Translations under genes and position numbers: made by a program
NCBI GenBank assembly: GCA_036563245.1
Contig: DATCMU010000053.1
Span: forward strand, 162,255-226,254
Reading direction: 5' to 3'
From: DATCMU01 sp036563245
GTDB taxonomy: Bacteria; Pseudomonadota; Alphaproteobacteria; Rhizobiales; Devosiaceae
Length of the DNA: 64,000 bases
In this document: positions 8,976 to 18,374 of the stretch, one piece after another
How the letters are laid out: each line of letters opens with the position of its first letter
Position numbering within the stretch: the first letter of the stretch is position 1
The notes under the pieces: generated by a model
Databases searched by the model: none
What the model was told of the DNA's origin: nothing
What the model saw: only the letters and a program-made list of their open reading frames with translations

Positions 8976-9600
8976 CTATGCGACGTGCATGACGATCCGC
9001 CGGTATGACGTCAGAGGCACATGAAGGCCGCTGCTGGTGACCTCAAGTATGAGGTGGATTTCGCTCCCGCCGGCATCTTCTGGCACCATGAAATCCAAAT
9101 TGCTGCGGGTTCCCAGCGAAGCAGCCTCCGGGAGACTTCCGGCGTAGCTTCCGGCCTCGGGGTAGAAATACCATTTGAAGGTCAATTCGCCCTTGTCGGC
9201 GCGAGACATTCCGGCATCAAAAGCAATTTCCTCGCCAGCTTCCGCGTCAACCTGCAGGATCGTTCGCCCTTCGTCGCCCATGATGGAAACAACCGGATTG
9301 TGGTCGGCCTCGTCGGCCTCGGCGACACACCAGTCCATGCGAGCCTGAAAATCTCGGGTAATGGCGTCGCGCCACCGCCAGATCGCTGCAAAATCCTCGT
9401 TGGTGTAGACGACGGCGCCGGTCACGCCAGAGAATTCCGTTTCGCCAATTTCGTCGGGGAATGCCCATGACGTATCTTTGGCCTGCGGATACATTTCGAA
9501 TGGCTCGTATTCGACCTCGAGCATGTCGACCAGATGTTGACCTGCCGATACATGTTCCTTGAACCGCTCATATCGACCGCCCCACCCGCCACAGTGAATA
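8976..9600 (-). pseudogene. C-terminal remnant of a DUF1593 (Sde182-like) protein
   Basis: About 207 residues resemble the C-terminal part of DUF1593 proteins: a GGWGGRYE stretch, AIWRWRDAITRDFQARMDW, then an Ig/cadherin-like region containing FKWYFYPEAGSY. In full-length members this follows a nucleoside-hydrolase-like domain of roughly 250 residues. Here the homology stops at about 9596 and the frame continues with unrelated residues. The AraC gene begins only about 170 bases further upstream, so the missing domain is not encoded nearby. The frame extends to 9908 but no plausible start with a ribosome-binding site is seen. The best reading is a truncated gene left by a deletion; a separately expressed C-terminal domain is less likely. 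Confidence 0.6.
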
Positions 9601-9766
9601 TTCGCGGCCGAAAAAAGCCTCTTGTTGGCGAGACCGAGCCATGCCTCACGACATGACGAAAACAAAGACACCATACCCCCAGGGACCAAGGTAATATGGC
9701 GAATACCTGGTTTAACGCACTTGCCAGGCCCACATTGCGACCGCCTGCGACCGCGCCGCCGATCCT

Positions 9767-10702
9767 TCAGAAATGCTCGGCTTCGTCGGCAACAGCGGTC
9801 TCGCCACCCCAGGCGTCGGCTGCGCGCCCCATTCGCACATCGCTCGGCGCCATGCCATATGTGCGGAAGAACGCCTTGGCGAAATAACTTGGGTCGCGGA
9901 AGCCACAAAGGTAGCTCACCTCCTTGATGGGCGAAGGTGTCTCCTGGAGCAACCGCAGGGCCCGGCGCAGTCGCAGGTCCAGCATGTAGCGCGCTGGCGA
10001 AATCCCCTCCGATTCCTCGAACAGACGCGTGAAGTGGCTTCTGCTGTAGCCGGCGACTTCGCTAAGCTCGTCCACCGAAACCGGACGGGTCACATTATCC
10101 CTTGCATAAGCAATGGCATCGCGGATCGCGTCCGACCGTTTTTCGGAGCGAACGGTCATCCCGTATTCCAGATAGTTCTGAAACAGCGCCATCAGTACGT
10201 CGTAGGCCAGAACAGATGCCTCGCCCGCCGAGGTGTTGGCATCCGTCAAAAGGTCCTGGCAAACCTGCCCGACATGTTCGACCAGTTGATGCGGCGGCTT
10301 GATGACAGGGCCATGCGCGGCAATGATCGCCGACCAGATGCGCAATGCCTCCCGGCCTGTGATGCAGATCCAGAAGAACTCCCAACTTTCGCCTGGAAGA
10401 TGCCAGTACCGGTGATTGTGTGGAAACCGGAGCAGCATGGCGTGTCCTGGCGGCACCACCGTCTCCCGCTCTTCGAACATCAGCCGGCCCATGCCGCTCA
10501 TTGTGTATTGAAAGAGTACGAACTCCCCCTGCCCGCGCCTGAGACCATGCCAATCGTAAGGCTCGTCCCGAGAGAGATCATATCCAACGCTTGTGGGAAG
10601 CACGTAAAGGCGCATGGGGCCGCGCGGAAATATGACGCGCCTGGAGCTGGGGCCACCGGCCCGCAGTTCGGATAGTTCAAAATTACCTTCCTTCCTTCGC
10701 AT
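9767..10702 (-). CDS. AraC-family transcriptional regulator
   Basis: A 311-residue regulator with an N-terminal cupin-like sensing domain (about residues 15-165) and a C-terminal AraC double helix-turn-helix (about 205-300; SVDELSEVAGYSRSHFTRLFEE, then PIKEVSYLCGFRDPSYFAKAF). The ATG at 10702 leaves an 82-base gap to the divergently transcribed GH4 gene; the open frame extends upstream but would cross that gene's start region. The position suggests it controls the GH4-transporter B-sulfatase operon in response to an imported sugar. That role is inferred from layout. No clear direct-repeat operator was found in the short divergent gap. Confidence 0.9.
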   Translation of the reverse strand: MRRKEGNFELSELRAGGPSSRRVIFPRGPMRLYVLPTSVGYDLSRDEPYDWHGLRRGQGEFVLFQYTMSGMGRLMFEERETVVPPGHAMLLRFPHNHRYWHLPGESWEFFWICITGREALRIWSAIIAAHGPVIKPPHQLVEHVGQVCQDLLTDANTSAGEASVLAYDVLMALFQNYLEYGMTVRSEKRSDAIRDAIAYARDNVTRPVSVDELSEVAGYSRSHFTRLFEESEGISPARYMLDLRLRRALRLLQETPSPIKEVSYLCGFRDPSYFAKAFFRTYGMAPSDVRMGRAADAWGGETAVADEAEHF

Positions 10703-10784
10703 TTCCTGTCGAGCCCATTGCTTGTGTCGGATTAGTCTGCACGAAACGCGCAACACTATGCGGAAATCCCGGAGAACAAAAGTC

Positions 10785-12272
10785 ATGAAGATTGCGGTAA
10801 TTGGCGCCGGAAGCGTCGGCTTCACCCGAAAACTGGTTCGGGATCTGCTCAAGGTCGAGGTCTTCAGGGATGCCGAGTTCGCTCTGCACGACATCAGCGA
10901 AGCCAACCTGAGCATGATAGCACAATTACTCCAGCGCGATATCGAAGCCAATCAGCTTCCGGCGCGAGTAAGCCAGTCTCTGGACCGCAGGAAAGCACTT
11001 GAAGGCGCGCGCTATGTCATCAACTGCGTTCGCGTCGGGGGTCTCGAAGCCTTCAGGCACGACATCGAAATTCCGCTCAAATACGGCATCGACCAATGCG
11101 TGGGCGACACCATATGCGCAGGCGGCCTGATGTATGCGCAGCGTTCGATCCCGCAAATTCTCGATTTCTGCCGAGACATCCGCGAAGTCGCGGAATCGGA
11201 TGCATGGTTCCTCAACTATGCAAACCCCATGGCCATGAACACCTGGGCTGCGATCGATCATGGTGGCATCGCCAACACTATCGGATTGTGCCACGGCGTA
11301 CAGAACGGCTGGCGCCAGATTGCCAATGCCCTTGGCGCGGAAGATCCCAGGGAAGTCGAGATCTTCTGCTCGGGGATCAATCACCAGACCTGGTACACGG
11401 ATATCCGCTTCAATGGCCGCCAGATCGGTCACCAGGAATTGCTCGAGGCTTTCGAACGCCATCCGGAATACTCGCAGACCGAGAAGGTCCGCATCGATGT
11501 TCTCAAGCGCTTCGGCTATTACTCGACGGAGAGCAACGGACACCTGTCCGAGTACCTGCCCTGGTATCGCAAGCGCCCCGAGGAGATCGGGCGCTGGGTC
11601 GACCTTTCCGAATGGATCAACGGCGAAACCGGTGGCTACCTGCGCGTATGCACGGAGCGCCGCAACTGGTTCGAGGAAGACTTTCCACGTTGGCTTTCGG
11701 AAGCGGGCCGGCCGCTCTCCGAATACACCCGTTCCGACGAGCACTGCAGCCACATCCTGGAAGCGCTGGAGACGGGAACGGTTTACCGCGGCCACTTCAA
11801 CGTGAAGAACAATGGTGTCATCACCAATCTCCCTGATGACTGCATCATCGAAAGCCCGGGGTTTGTTGACCGTTTCGGCGTGAACATGGTCGAAGGCGTC
11901 ACCCTGCCGCTTGGTTGCGCGGCGACGTGCAACGTTTCCGTAAGCGTACAACGCATGGGCCTGCAGGCAGCCATAACCGGCGACATGGACCTGCTCAAGC
12001 TGGCCATGCTTCACGATCCTCTTGTTGGCGCCGTGTGCAACCCCGAGGAGGTCTGGCAGATGGTCGATGAGTTGGTCGTCGCCCAGGCCGAATGGCTTCC
12101 CCAATATCAGGAACACGTGCCCGACGCCCGCAAGCGGCTCGAAAGCAGCAACGTGGCGCGGCGAGACTGGAAAGGTGCAGCGCGGCTGGATGTGCGTAGC
12201 GTCGAGGAACTCCGCAACAGCAAACGCAGCGTGATGACCGCCGAAAAGGTGCGCGCGACCGACGCACACTAG
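10785..12272 (+). CDS. Glycoside hydrolase family 4 (alpha-galactosidase/alpha-glucuronidase type)
   Basis: This 495-residue GH4 enzyme would hydrolyse a glycoside by the family's NAD- and Mn-dependent oxidation-elimination mechanism, in the cytoplasm (no signal peptide). It starts with a nucleotide-binding IGAGSVGF (6-13). It contains NYANPMAMN (144-152), the Cys-His pair C169-H170 (GLCHG) and GINH (197-200); Cys169 and His200 correspond to the usual metal ligands. A STESNGHLSEYLPW stretch is typical of the galactosidase/uronidase branch. The ATG at 10785 has GGAG 10 bases upstream; an in-frame ATG at 10758 is possible. It heads the plus-strand operon containing transporter B and a sulfatase. 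Specificity (galactoside, glucuronide or galacturonide) cannot be decided by eye. Confidence 0.9.
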   Translation: MKIAVIGAGSVGFTRKLVRDLLKVEVFRDAEFALHDISEANLSMIAQLLQRDIEANQLPARVSQSLDRRKALEGARYVINCVRVGGLEAFRHDIEIPLKYGIDQCVGDTICAGGLMYAQRSIPQILDFCRDIREVAESDAWFLNYANPMAMNTWAAIDHGGIANTIGLCHGVQNGWRQIANALGAEDPREVEIFCSGINHQTWYTDIRFNGRQIGHQELLEAFERHPEYSQTEKVRIDVLKRFGYYSTESNGHLSEYLPWYRKRPEEIGRWVDLSEWINGETGGYLRVCTERRNWFEEDFPRWLSEAGRPLSEYTRSDEHCSHILEALETGTVYRGHFNVKNNGVITNLPDDCIIESPGFVDRFGVNMVEGVTLPLGCAATCNVSVSVQRMGLQAAITGDMDLLKLAMLHDPLVGAVCNPEEVWQMVDELVVAQAEWLPQYQEHVPDARKRLESSNVARRDWKGAARLDVRSVEELRNSKRSVMTAEKVRATDAH

Positions 12273-12354
12273 GGTCGATCTTCAAACCAAAGAAGCAGCG
12301 AAACCGGCGGGCAGAAAAAGGCCGAGAGCCACCCGCCGATTGGAGGAGGAGACT

Positions 12355-14409
12355 ATGAAATCAGTCTTGAAGAGCGCCTGTTGCCTGGCAGTTCTCACCC
12401 TGGCCGCCGGGCCTGGGTTTGCCGACAACCTGGTCGGGCCCACCACTCTGCCGGCAGCCCCACCGCTGCCGACCGGCGACGTACAGAAAGTCGACTACGA
12501 CGAGTTGATGAGCGTAAAGGCGCTCGACCACTACAGCGAGCCCGATTGGGTCACCAAGCTCGTGGAGGCGGGCAAGCTGCCTCCCGTGCAGGACCGGCTC
12601 CCCACGAAACCCATTGTCATGAACATGGACGTGGCGCCGGACGGCGTCGGCGTCTACGGCGGGGTCCTCAGGCATGTCACGGGCGGGCGCCCGGAAGGCT
12701 GGAACTGGGACGCGGGTCAACATCAGGGCTGGGGCGGGCTCACCATGACGGCCCAGGAGTGCCTGGTATCCACGGGCCCGATGTGGGAGCTTTCCGACAA
12801 GAAGATCGAACCGCTTCCGGACCTGGCGACCAGCTGGGAATGGAGCAAGGACGGCCATCAGCTGACCATGCATCTGCTTGAAGGTGCCAAATGGTCGGAT
12901 GGGCAGCCGTTCAGCGCCGATGACGTGATGTTCTACTGGAATGACAACGTCCTCGATCCGCAGGTTCCCGCGCGCATCACCGGCGATACGCTGGGCAAGG
13001 GAACGACGCTGGAAAAGGTGGACGCGAACACCATCCGGTTCACGTTCCCGCAGGCGTTCGCGGTCGCCAATCTCTACAAGCTTGCCTACCTCAACTTCTG
13101 TCCCGGCCCCGAGCACATACTCAAGCCCCTGCATCCCAAGTACAACGCGGATGCGACCTATGACAGCTACGTCAAGGCTCTCAAGCCGGAGCAGGTGCCG
13201 TGGGTGACGATGGGTCCGTGGGTGGTCACCCAGTATTCGCCAGATCAATACGTGGTGGCACGCCGCAACCCTTACTATTTCAAAGTCGACAACAAGGGCA
13301 ATCAACTGCCCTATCTCGACGAGGTTCAATGGCGCCTTTCAACCTGGGAGGATCGTGACGTCCAGACGCTGGCCGGTAATGCCGACTGGACAAACATGGA
13401 AAACCCGTCGATCTATCTGCAGGGCGTGCGCGGCGCCCAGGACAAGAACAGCCCCAACAAGCTCTATTGGGGGCCACGGTCGCTCAACTGGCGGCTCGAG
13501 GCCAACATGTCCAAGACCTGCGGCGCACAGGACGCCGATGGCCAGGCCATACGTGACTTGAACAGAAAACTCGATTTCCGCCGCGCGCTCACCCAGGCGC
13601 TCGACCGGCAGGCGATGGGCCAGGCCTTGGTTCGCGGACCTTTCACTGCCCCCTATCCTGGCGGAATCAACCCCGAGAGCGGCGTATTCAATACCGATGC
13701 GATCGCCTACTATCCTTATTCGCCCGAAACATCAAAAACACTGCTTGCCGGGCTCGGTTTCAAGGACACGGATGGCGACGGTATTCTGAACTGGACTTCA
13801 GGTCCGCTGGCAGGGCAAAACCTCGACCTCGATCTTCATTTCACTTCCCAGCGTACTACCGATGTGGCATTGGCCGACAGTGTGGTGGCCATGCTTCATG
13901 AAGTTGGCATCCGCGCAGTTCCGAAGCCGGCCCCGACCCTCATGGATCCGGTTCGGGACTCGTGCGAATGGAGCCTGATGATCGATCGCGGCGACCGAAG
14001 CTATCAGGTTCCGATCACCAATCTCGATACATTCGCCCCCGTTACCTACAACGTGCCTGTATGGCACCGCGGAACACCGGATCGTCCGCAGGAACTCCTG
14101 CCATTCGAGAAGAAGCTTGTTGAGCTGGTGGATGCGATAAGAGCGGAACCCGACTCGCAGAAGCGAACCGAACTCTTCTCAGAGCTGGATCACGTGTTCA
14201 CCGAGAACGTCTATCAGATCGGCCTGATTGACGCGTCATCGGCGATGATCGTGAACAATCGCTTCAAGAATGTGGTGCCCGGCACGCCAGTGCTTGCATA
14301 CCAATTCGCCGAAAAGGGCGCGATGCGCGAACGGTTCTGGATCCCGAAGGCCGAACAATCCGCCGTGCCAGAGCTGCAGCCCGGCGTTCTGCCCGGAATA
14401 AGCAAGTAA
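12355..14409 (+). CDS. Extracellular solute-binding protein family 5, long form (system B)
   Basis: A 684-residue periplasmic binding protein. Met1 at 12355 follows a GGAGGAGGAG ribosome-binding site; a TTG at 12340 is in frame but overlaps that site. The signal peptide ends near residue 23 (GFA, then DN). At about 680 residues it is longer than usual SBP_bac_5 proteins. Its mature start contains a MSVKALDHYSEP stretch shared with the orphan protein at 19972-22035, marking the two as close paralogues. It lies between the GH4 gene (82-base gap) and its permeases (79-base gap with a hairpin). Its neighbours suggest an oligosaccharide, perhaps sulfated, as ligand; this is inference. Confidence 0.92.
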   Translation: MKSVLKSACCLAVLTLAAGPGFADNLVGPTTLPAAPPLPTGDVQKVDYDELMSVKALDHYSEPDWVTKLVEAGKLPPVQDRLPTKPIVMNMDVAPDGVGVYGGVLRHVTGGRPEGWNWDAGQHQGWGGLTMTAQECLVSTGPMWELSDKKIEPLPDLATSWEWSKDGHQLTMHLLEGAKWSDGQPFSADDVMFYWNDNVLDPQVPARITGDTLGKGTTLEKVDANTIRFTFPQAFAVANLYKLAYLNFCPGPEHILKPLHPKYNADATYDSYVKALKPEQVPWVTMGPWVVTQYSPDQYVVARRNPYYFKVDNKGNQLPYLDEVQWRLSTWEDRDVQTLAGNADWTNMENPSIYLQGVRGAQDKNSPNKLYWGPRSLNWRLEANMSKTCGAQDADGQAIRDLNRKLDFRRALTQALDRQAMGQALVRGPFTAPYPGGINPESGVFNTDAIAYYPYSPETSKTLLAGLGFKDTDGDGILNWTSGPLAGQNLDLDLHFTSQRTTDVALADSVVAMLHEVGIRAVPKPAPTLMDPVRDSCEWSLMIDRGDRSYQVPITNLDTFAPVTYNVPVWHRGTPDRPQELLPFEKKLVELVDAIRAEPDSQKRTELFSELDHVFTENVYQIGLIDASSAMIVNNRFKNVVPGTPVLAYQFAEKGAMRERFWIPKAEQSAVPELQPGVLPGISK

Positions 14410-14417
14410 CAAGTCAA

Positions 14418-14451
14418 TTGGCGGCCCCGGCCTCGCGCCGGTGGCCGCCAA
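14418..14451 (+). other. Intercistronic hairpin between binding-protein and permease genes (system B)
   Basis: Arms TTGGCGGCC (14418-14426) and GGCCGCCAA (14443-14451) are perfectly complementary, and the loop contains a further CGGC/GCCG pairing. There is no poly-T tail, so it is probably a message-stabilising or partial-attenuation element placed between the abundant binding protein and the less abundant permeases. Confidence 0.55.
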
Positions 14452-14488
14452 ACGTCGTCCGACAGTCGACATTACCAGGGGCCAGCCA

Positions 14489-15487
14489 ATGATCGGATAT
14501 CTAGTAAAGCGAGCATTATCGGCCCTGGGCCTGCTTTTCACCATCAGCATCGTGAGTTTCATGATGCTTCAGATACCGGATGGTGACTACGCCAGCTATG
14601 CCAAGGCGCTCGCGATCTCTCAGGGCGGCATGTCCCAGCAGGACGCGGAAGCATATGCGCAGGACATCCGCGAGCGCTACGGCCTGGACAAGCCTGTGCT
14701 TGTCCAATACTTCACCTGGGCCGGAAACATTGTTACCCACGGCGATTTCGGACCGTCCTTTTCCTACAACAAACCGGTCTCCGCCCTGGTCGGTGAACGC
14801 TTGCCGCGTACGCTGGCGATCGCGCTCCTGTGCCATTTGCTGGCCACCACGTTCGGCGTGTCGCTGGGGATAATCGCGGCCACGCAAAAACACCGGATGG
14901 GCGACACCATCGCCAGTACCGTGGCATTTCTGGGAATGACCATTCCAAGGTTCTTCATGGCCCTGGTCATTCTGTATTACCTGGCCTTCGTCGTCCGTTG
15001 GCCTTACATCGGTTCGCTTTATTCACCCCAGTATGTCTTCGCCCCGTTCAGCCCTGGCAAGCTCTGGGACTTCCTGCTGCACGTGTGGCCGGCAGTCCTC
15101 ATCGCCACGCTCGGCGGCCTGGCGTACAACGCGCGCGTGATGAGGGGGAACCTGCTCGACGTGCTGCGGCAGCCCTATGTGGAGGCGGCTCGCGCCAAGG
15201 GACTCAAGGAATCCACCGTCATTCTCAAGCACGCGGTGCCCAACGCGCTTCATCCACTGGTCATGCACCAGGGCGTCATCCTGCCCTACATGATTTCTGG
15301 TGAACTCGAAGTCGCAATCATTCTGTCGATCCCGACAATCGGCCCACTGATGTTCAACGCGCTGACCCAACAGGACATCAACGTAACCTCATCGATCCTG
15401 CTGCTGCTGTCAGCGGTGCTGCTGCTTGGCAACTTCCTGGCCGACGTGGCGTTGGCCCTGCTCGATCCCCGCATCCGTCTCAGCTGA
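14489..15487 (+). CDS. ABC transporter permease, DppB-like (system B)
   Basis: A 332-residue DppB-type permease with an N-terminal helix starting MIGYLVKRAL, a periplasmic segment ending YGLDKPVLVQYF, five further hydrophobic segments and the EAA loop (PYVEAARAKGLKE). The ATG at 14489 follows AGGGG by 6 bases; the frame extends to 14441 within the hairpin region. The C-terminal half is less canonical than in systems A and C (IGPLMFNALTQQD where others have FGYPGLG), consistent with a different subfamily of peptide-type transporters. It is the second gene of transporter B. Confidence 0.92.
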   Translation: MIGYLVKRALSALGLLFTISIVSFMMLQIPDGDYASYAKALAISQGGMSQQDAEAYAQDIRERYGLDKPVLVQYFTWAGNIVTHGDFGPSFSYNKPVSALVGERLPRTLAIALLCHLLATTFGVSLGIIAATQKHRMGDTIASTVAFLGMTIPRFFMALVILYYLAFVVRWPYIGSLYSPQYVFAPFSPGKLWDFLLHVWPAVLIATLGGLAYNARVMRGNLLDVLRQPYVEAARAKGLKESTVILKHAVPNALHPLVMHQGVILPYMISGELEVAIILSIPTIGPLMFNALTQQDINVTSSILLLLSAVLLLGNFLADVALALLDPRIRLS

Positions 15488-15495
15488 GGGCGATC

Positions 15496-16722
15496 ATGAA
15501 CAAGAGAGATTCAGCCCACAGCGATGTGGCAATCGGAGGATTGGAAGTGACCCTCGGCGATAGTGTTGCAGGCGACGCCCCCTCACGGGCTACCGCACCA
15601 GATCCGGATATGGCCAGCAAGGCCAGAGCACCGCTTGAGGCGGCCGGCTCGAAACCGGAAAGTCACTGGCGACTTGTCACCCGGCGCTTCCTGCGCAGCC
15701 GTTCCGCCATCATGGGCGCGCTTCTCGTGCTTGCGCTCATCATGAGCGCCGTCTTTGCAGATTTCCTGTCACCCTACGATCCGACACTGAGGGACTCGGC
15801 GAACTTCTATATGCCACCGAATGCTATCCACTTTGTCGGCAAGGATGGTTTCAGCCCTGTGCCATATGTGCACCCCCTGGAGACGACCTTCGATCCGAAT
15901 ACATTCGCTGCAATATTCGCATCCGATACGTCGAAGGAGTGCCATTTTCAGTTTCTGGGCCAAGGCTGGCGGTACAGATTCCTCGGATTTGAATTTGACC
16001 GGCACCTGCTGACCCCGGCGGCCGATTGCGCGATGAATGTCCTTGGCACGGATTCCCTTGGCCGGGACATGCTTAGCCGTATTCTTGTCGGCAGCCGCCT
16101 CACTCTGATCATGGCCGGGCTCGTCGTGGCCGTCAGCATCACGATCGGCACTCTCGTCGGCCTGGTCTCGGGGTATTTCGGCGGTATTGTCGATCTGCTG
16201 TTGCAGCGCGTGACCGAGTTCATCCTAGCGCTTCCAGAACTCCCATTCTTTCTTGCGCTGGTTGCCATCATGCCGCGCAACGCAAGTCCAACAACGGTGT
16301 TCTTCCTGCTGGCTGCCATCCTGTCTCTGCTGAAGTGGGCGGGTCTTGCGCGAGAAGTACGCGGCAAGACCCTCGCACTCAGCAGGGTTGACTACATCCT
16401 TTCGGCGGAGGCCCTGGGCGCGGGGAACGCTCGGATCATCTTGCGGCATCTTTTGCCAAACATCATCAGCCACGTCATCGTGGTCACGACACTGATGATC
16501 CCACAAATCATATTGGCGGAAAGCTTCCTGTCCTTCCTTGGTGTGGGCGTCCAGCCGCCGCTGGTCAGCTGGGGCCTGCTGCTCAATGCCGCCAAGGACA
16601 TGCAGAACCTGGGCAGCTATCCGTGGATGCTCATGCCTGTCGGTTGCATCCTCATTGCCGTCCTGGGCTTCAACCTGTTCGGCGATGGGCTGCGAGACGC
16701 CATCGACCCCTACGCAAACTGA
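15496..16722 (+). CDS. ABC transporter permease, DppC-like with extended N-terminus (system B)
   Basis: A 408-residue DppC-type permease. The first 60 or so residues are hydrophilic and low in complexity, which is unusual for the family. The first membrane helix follows at about 70-95, then a large periplasmic insertion of some 85 residues (about 100-185) before the LGTDSLGRD motif and the five-helix permease core. The EAA loop reads DYILSAEALGAG. The ATG at 15496 lies 8 bases after the DppB stop. The large insertion recurs in permeases that work with long binding proteins and may contact the 684-residue protein of this operon. Confidence 0.9.
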   Translation: MNKRDSAHSDVAIGGLEVTLGDSVAGDAPSRATAPDPDMASKARAPLEAAGSKPESHWRLVTRRFLRSRSAIMGALLVLALIMSAVFADFLSPYDPTLRDSANFYMPPNAIHFVGKDGFSPVPYVHPLETTFDPNTFAAIFASDTSKECHFQFLGQGWRYRFLGFEFDRHLLTPAADCAMNVLGTDSLGRDMLSRILVGSRLTLIMAGLVVAVSITIGTLVGLVSGYFGGIVDLLLQRVTEFILALPELPFFLALVAIMPRNASPTTVFFLLAAILSLLKWAGLAREVRGKTLALSRVDYILSAEALGAGNARIILRHLLPNIISHVIVVTTLMIPQIILAESFLSFLGVGVQPPLVSWGLLLNAAKDMQNLGSYPWMLMPVGCILIAVLGFNLFGDGLRDAIDPYAN

Positions 16723-16737
16723 CGGGACGGATACAGC

Positions 16738-18336
16738 ATGCCCAGCACCCCATTTCTCGAGGTTCGCGATCTCTCGGTCGATTTCAAACTCGATCGGCAA
16801 AGGTTTCGGGCAGTCAAAGCCTCCTCATTTCAATTGGAGCGCGGAGAGACGCTCGGCCTGGTTGGCGAAAGCGGGTCCGGAAAGTCCGTGACCGCGCGCG
16901 CGATCATGCGGCTGCTCCCTGCGACGGCGAAGCTGGCCATTACCTCCGAGATCATTTTCGACGGGCAGGAGCTCGCGCGGCTGGACAGCGAGAGCATGCG
17001 CAAGATCCGGGGCGATCGTATCTCGATGATCTTCCAGGAACCGATGAGTTCCCTGAACCCGCTCTATACGGTCGGCGACCAGATTGCGGAAAGCCTGGTA
17101 CTCCATCAGAGCATGTCGAAAAAAATGGCGCGAAAGCGCGCCGTTGAACTGCTCGACGAGGTTCACATCCCGGATCCGGAGGCACGGGCGCGCCAGTACC
17201 CTCATCAGCTTTCGGGCGGGCAACGCCAGAGAGTGATGATCGCAACCGCGATCGCCAACAACCCTGAATTGCTGATTGCGGATGAACCCACAACCGCGCT
17301 GGACGTAACTGTCCAGGCCGAAATTCTGAAACTGCTCAAGCAGTTGCAGGAAAAACACGGAATGGCGATGATCTTCATTACGCACGATCTGGGCGTCGTG
17401 CAGCGCGTTTGCGACAGGGTCTGTGTCATGCGCAAGGGAGAAATCGTGGAGACCGGCCCCACGCGCTCCATCTTTGCGGCTCCCGAACATCCCTACACCA
17501 GGCAGTTGCTTGCGTCTGAGCCCAGCGGCGAGCCGCTGCCGGTAACGCAGGATGCTCCCGAATTGCTGAGCGCCAAACACATGGATGTGCGGTTCGATCT
17601 ATCCTGGGGCAGCATCTGGAATCGCCACCGACGCGAAATCGTGGCGGTGGACAATGTGGAGCTGTCTCTCAAGCGCGGACATACAGTTGGCATCGTGGGC
17701 GAAAGCGGATCGGGAAAATCCACTTTGGGAAAAGCGCTGCTCCGGTTGATGTCCGATCATGGCGGCGAGGTCACCTGGAACGGGGAGCGCATCGATGGCT
17801 ACTCGCGCCATGAGATGCTTCCGCTACGGCCAAAAATGCAGGTGGTATTCCAGGACCCGTTCTCGTCGCTCAATCCCCGTATGTCGGTGCGCCAGATCAT
17901 CGAAGAGGGCCTGGTGATCCACCGTATCGGGAATGCAGGCGACAGGTTGGAGCGCGTAAGGCAAGCTCTTGCGGATGTTGGTCTCGACCCGGATTGCTAT
18001 AACCGGTACCCGCACGAATTCTCAGGGGGGCAACGCCAGCGTATCGCAATTGCCCGCGTGCTTGTGCTCAATCCGGACTTCGTACTCCTGGATGAACCGA
18101 CGTCGGCGCTCGATCTGTCCGTGCAGGCGCAGATTATCGACCTGCTGCGGGCGCTGCAGGAAAAGTACGGCCTCTCCTACCTCTTTATCAGCCACGATCT
18201 GAAGGTCGTCCGTGCACTATGCCATGACGTCATCGTCATGCGGAACGGCAAGGTGGTGGAGTCGGGGGCATGCAGCGAAGTGTTGAGCGCCCCCAAATCC
18301 GACTACACCCGGACGCTTATCAAAGCGGCTTTCTGA
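16738..18336 (+). CDS. Dipeptide-type ABC transporter, fused dual ATPase subunit (system B)
   Basis: A 532-residue double ATPase. NBD1 shows GESGSGKS (43-50), LSGGQRQR (158-165) and LLIADE (178-183). NBD2 shows GESGSGKS (321-328), a signature reading FSGGQRQR and Walker B VLLDEP. Both NBDs carry the peptide-transporter C-terminal extension. It lies 15 bases after the DppC-like gene and 38 bases before a sulfatase gene, so transporter and sulfatase are probably co-transcribed. It differs from the A and C ATPases in keeping canonical D-loops (TALD, SALD), which fits separate ancestry. Confidence 0.93.
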   Translation: MPSTPFLEVRDLSVDFKLDRQRFRAVKASSFQLERGETLGLVGESGSGKSVTARAIMRLLPATAKLAITSEIIFDGQELARLDSESMRKIRGDRISMIFQEPMSSLNPLYTVGDQIAESLVLHQSMSKKMARKRAVELLDEVHIPDPEARARQYPHQLSGGQRQRVMIATAIANNPELLIADEPTTALDVTVQAEILKLLKQLQEKHGMAMIFITHDLGVVQRVCDRVCVMRKGEIVETGPTRSIFAAPEHPYTRQLLASEPSGEPLPVTQDAPELLSAKHMDVRFDLSWGSIWNRHRREIVAVDNVELSLKRGHTVGIVGESGSGKSTLGKALLRLMSDHGGEVTWNGERIDGYSRHEMLPLRPKMQVVFQDPFSSLNPRMSVRQIIEEGLVIHRIGNAGDRLERVRQALADVGLDPDCYNRYPHEFSGGQRQRIAIARVLVLNPDFVLLDEPTSALDLSVQAQIIDLLRALQEKYGLSYLFISHDLKVVRALCHDVIVMRNGKVVESGACSEVLSAPKSDYTRTLIKAAF

Positions 18337-18374
18337 TCTCTTGAACACGCAAATTCCTGGGGAGCCAACTGGAT

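Noticed and set aside
9600..9908. Extending the DUF1593-like frame to its most upstream codon as a full protein
   Set aside because: The extra residues have no resemblance to the family and the region overlaps the AraC gene; treated as a truncated remnant instead.
10926..12269. A 447-codon minus-strand frame opposite the GH4 gene
   Set aside because: The plus-strand GH4 enzyme has all family motifs in order, and the antisense product resembles nothing.
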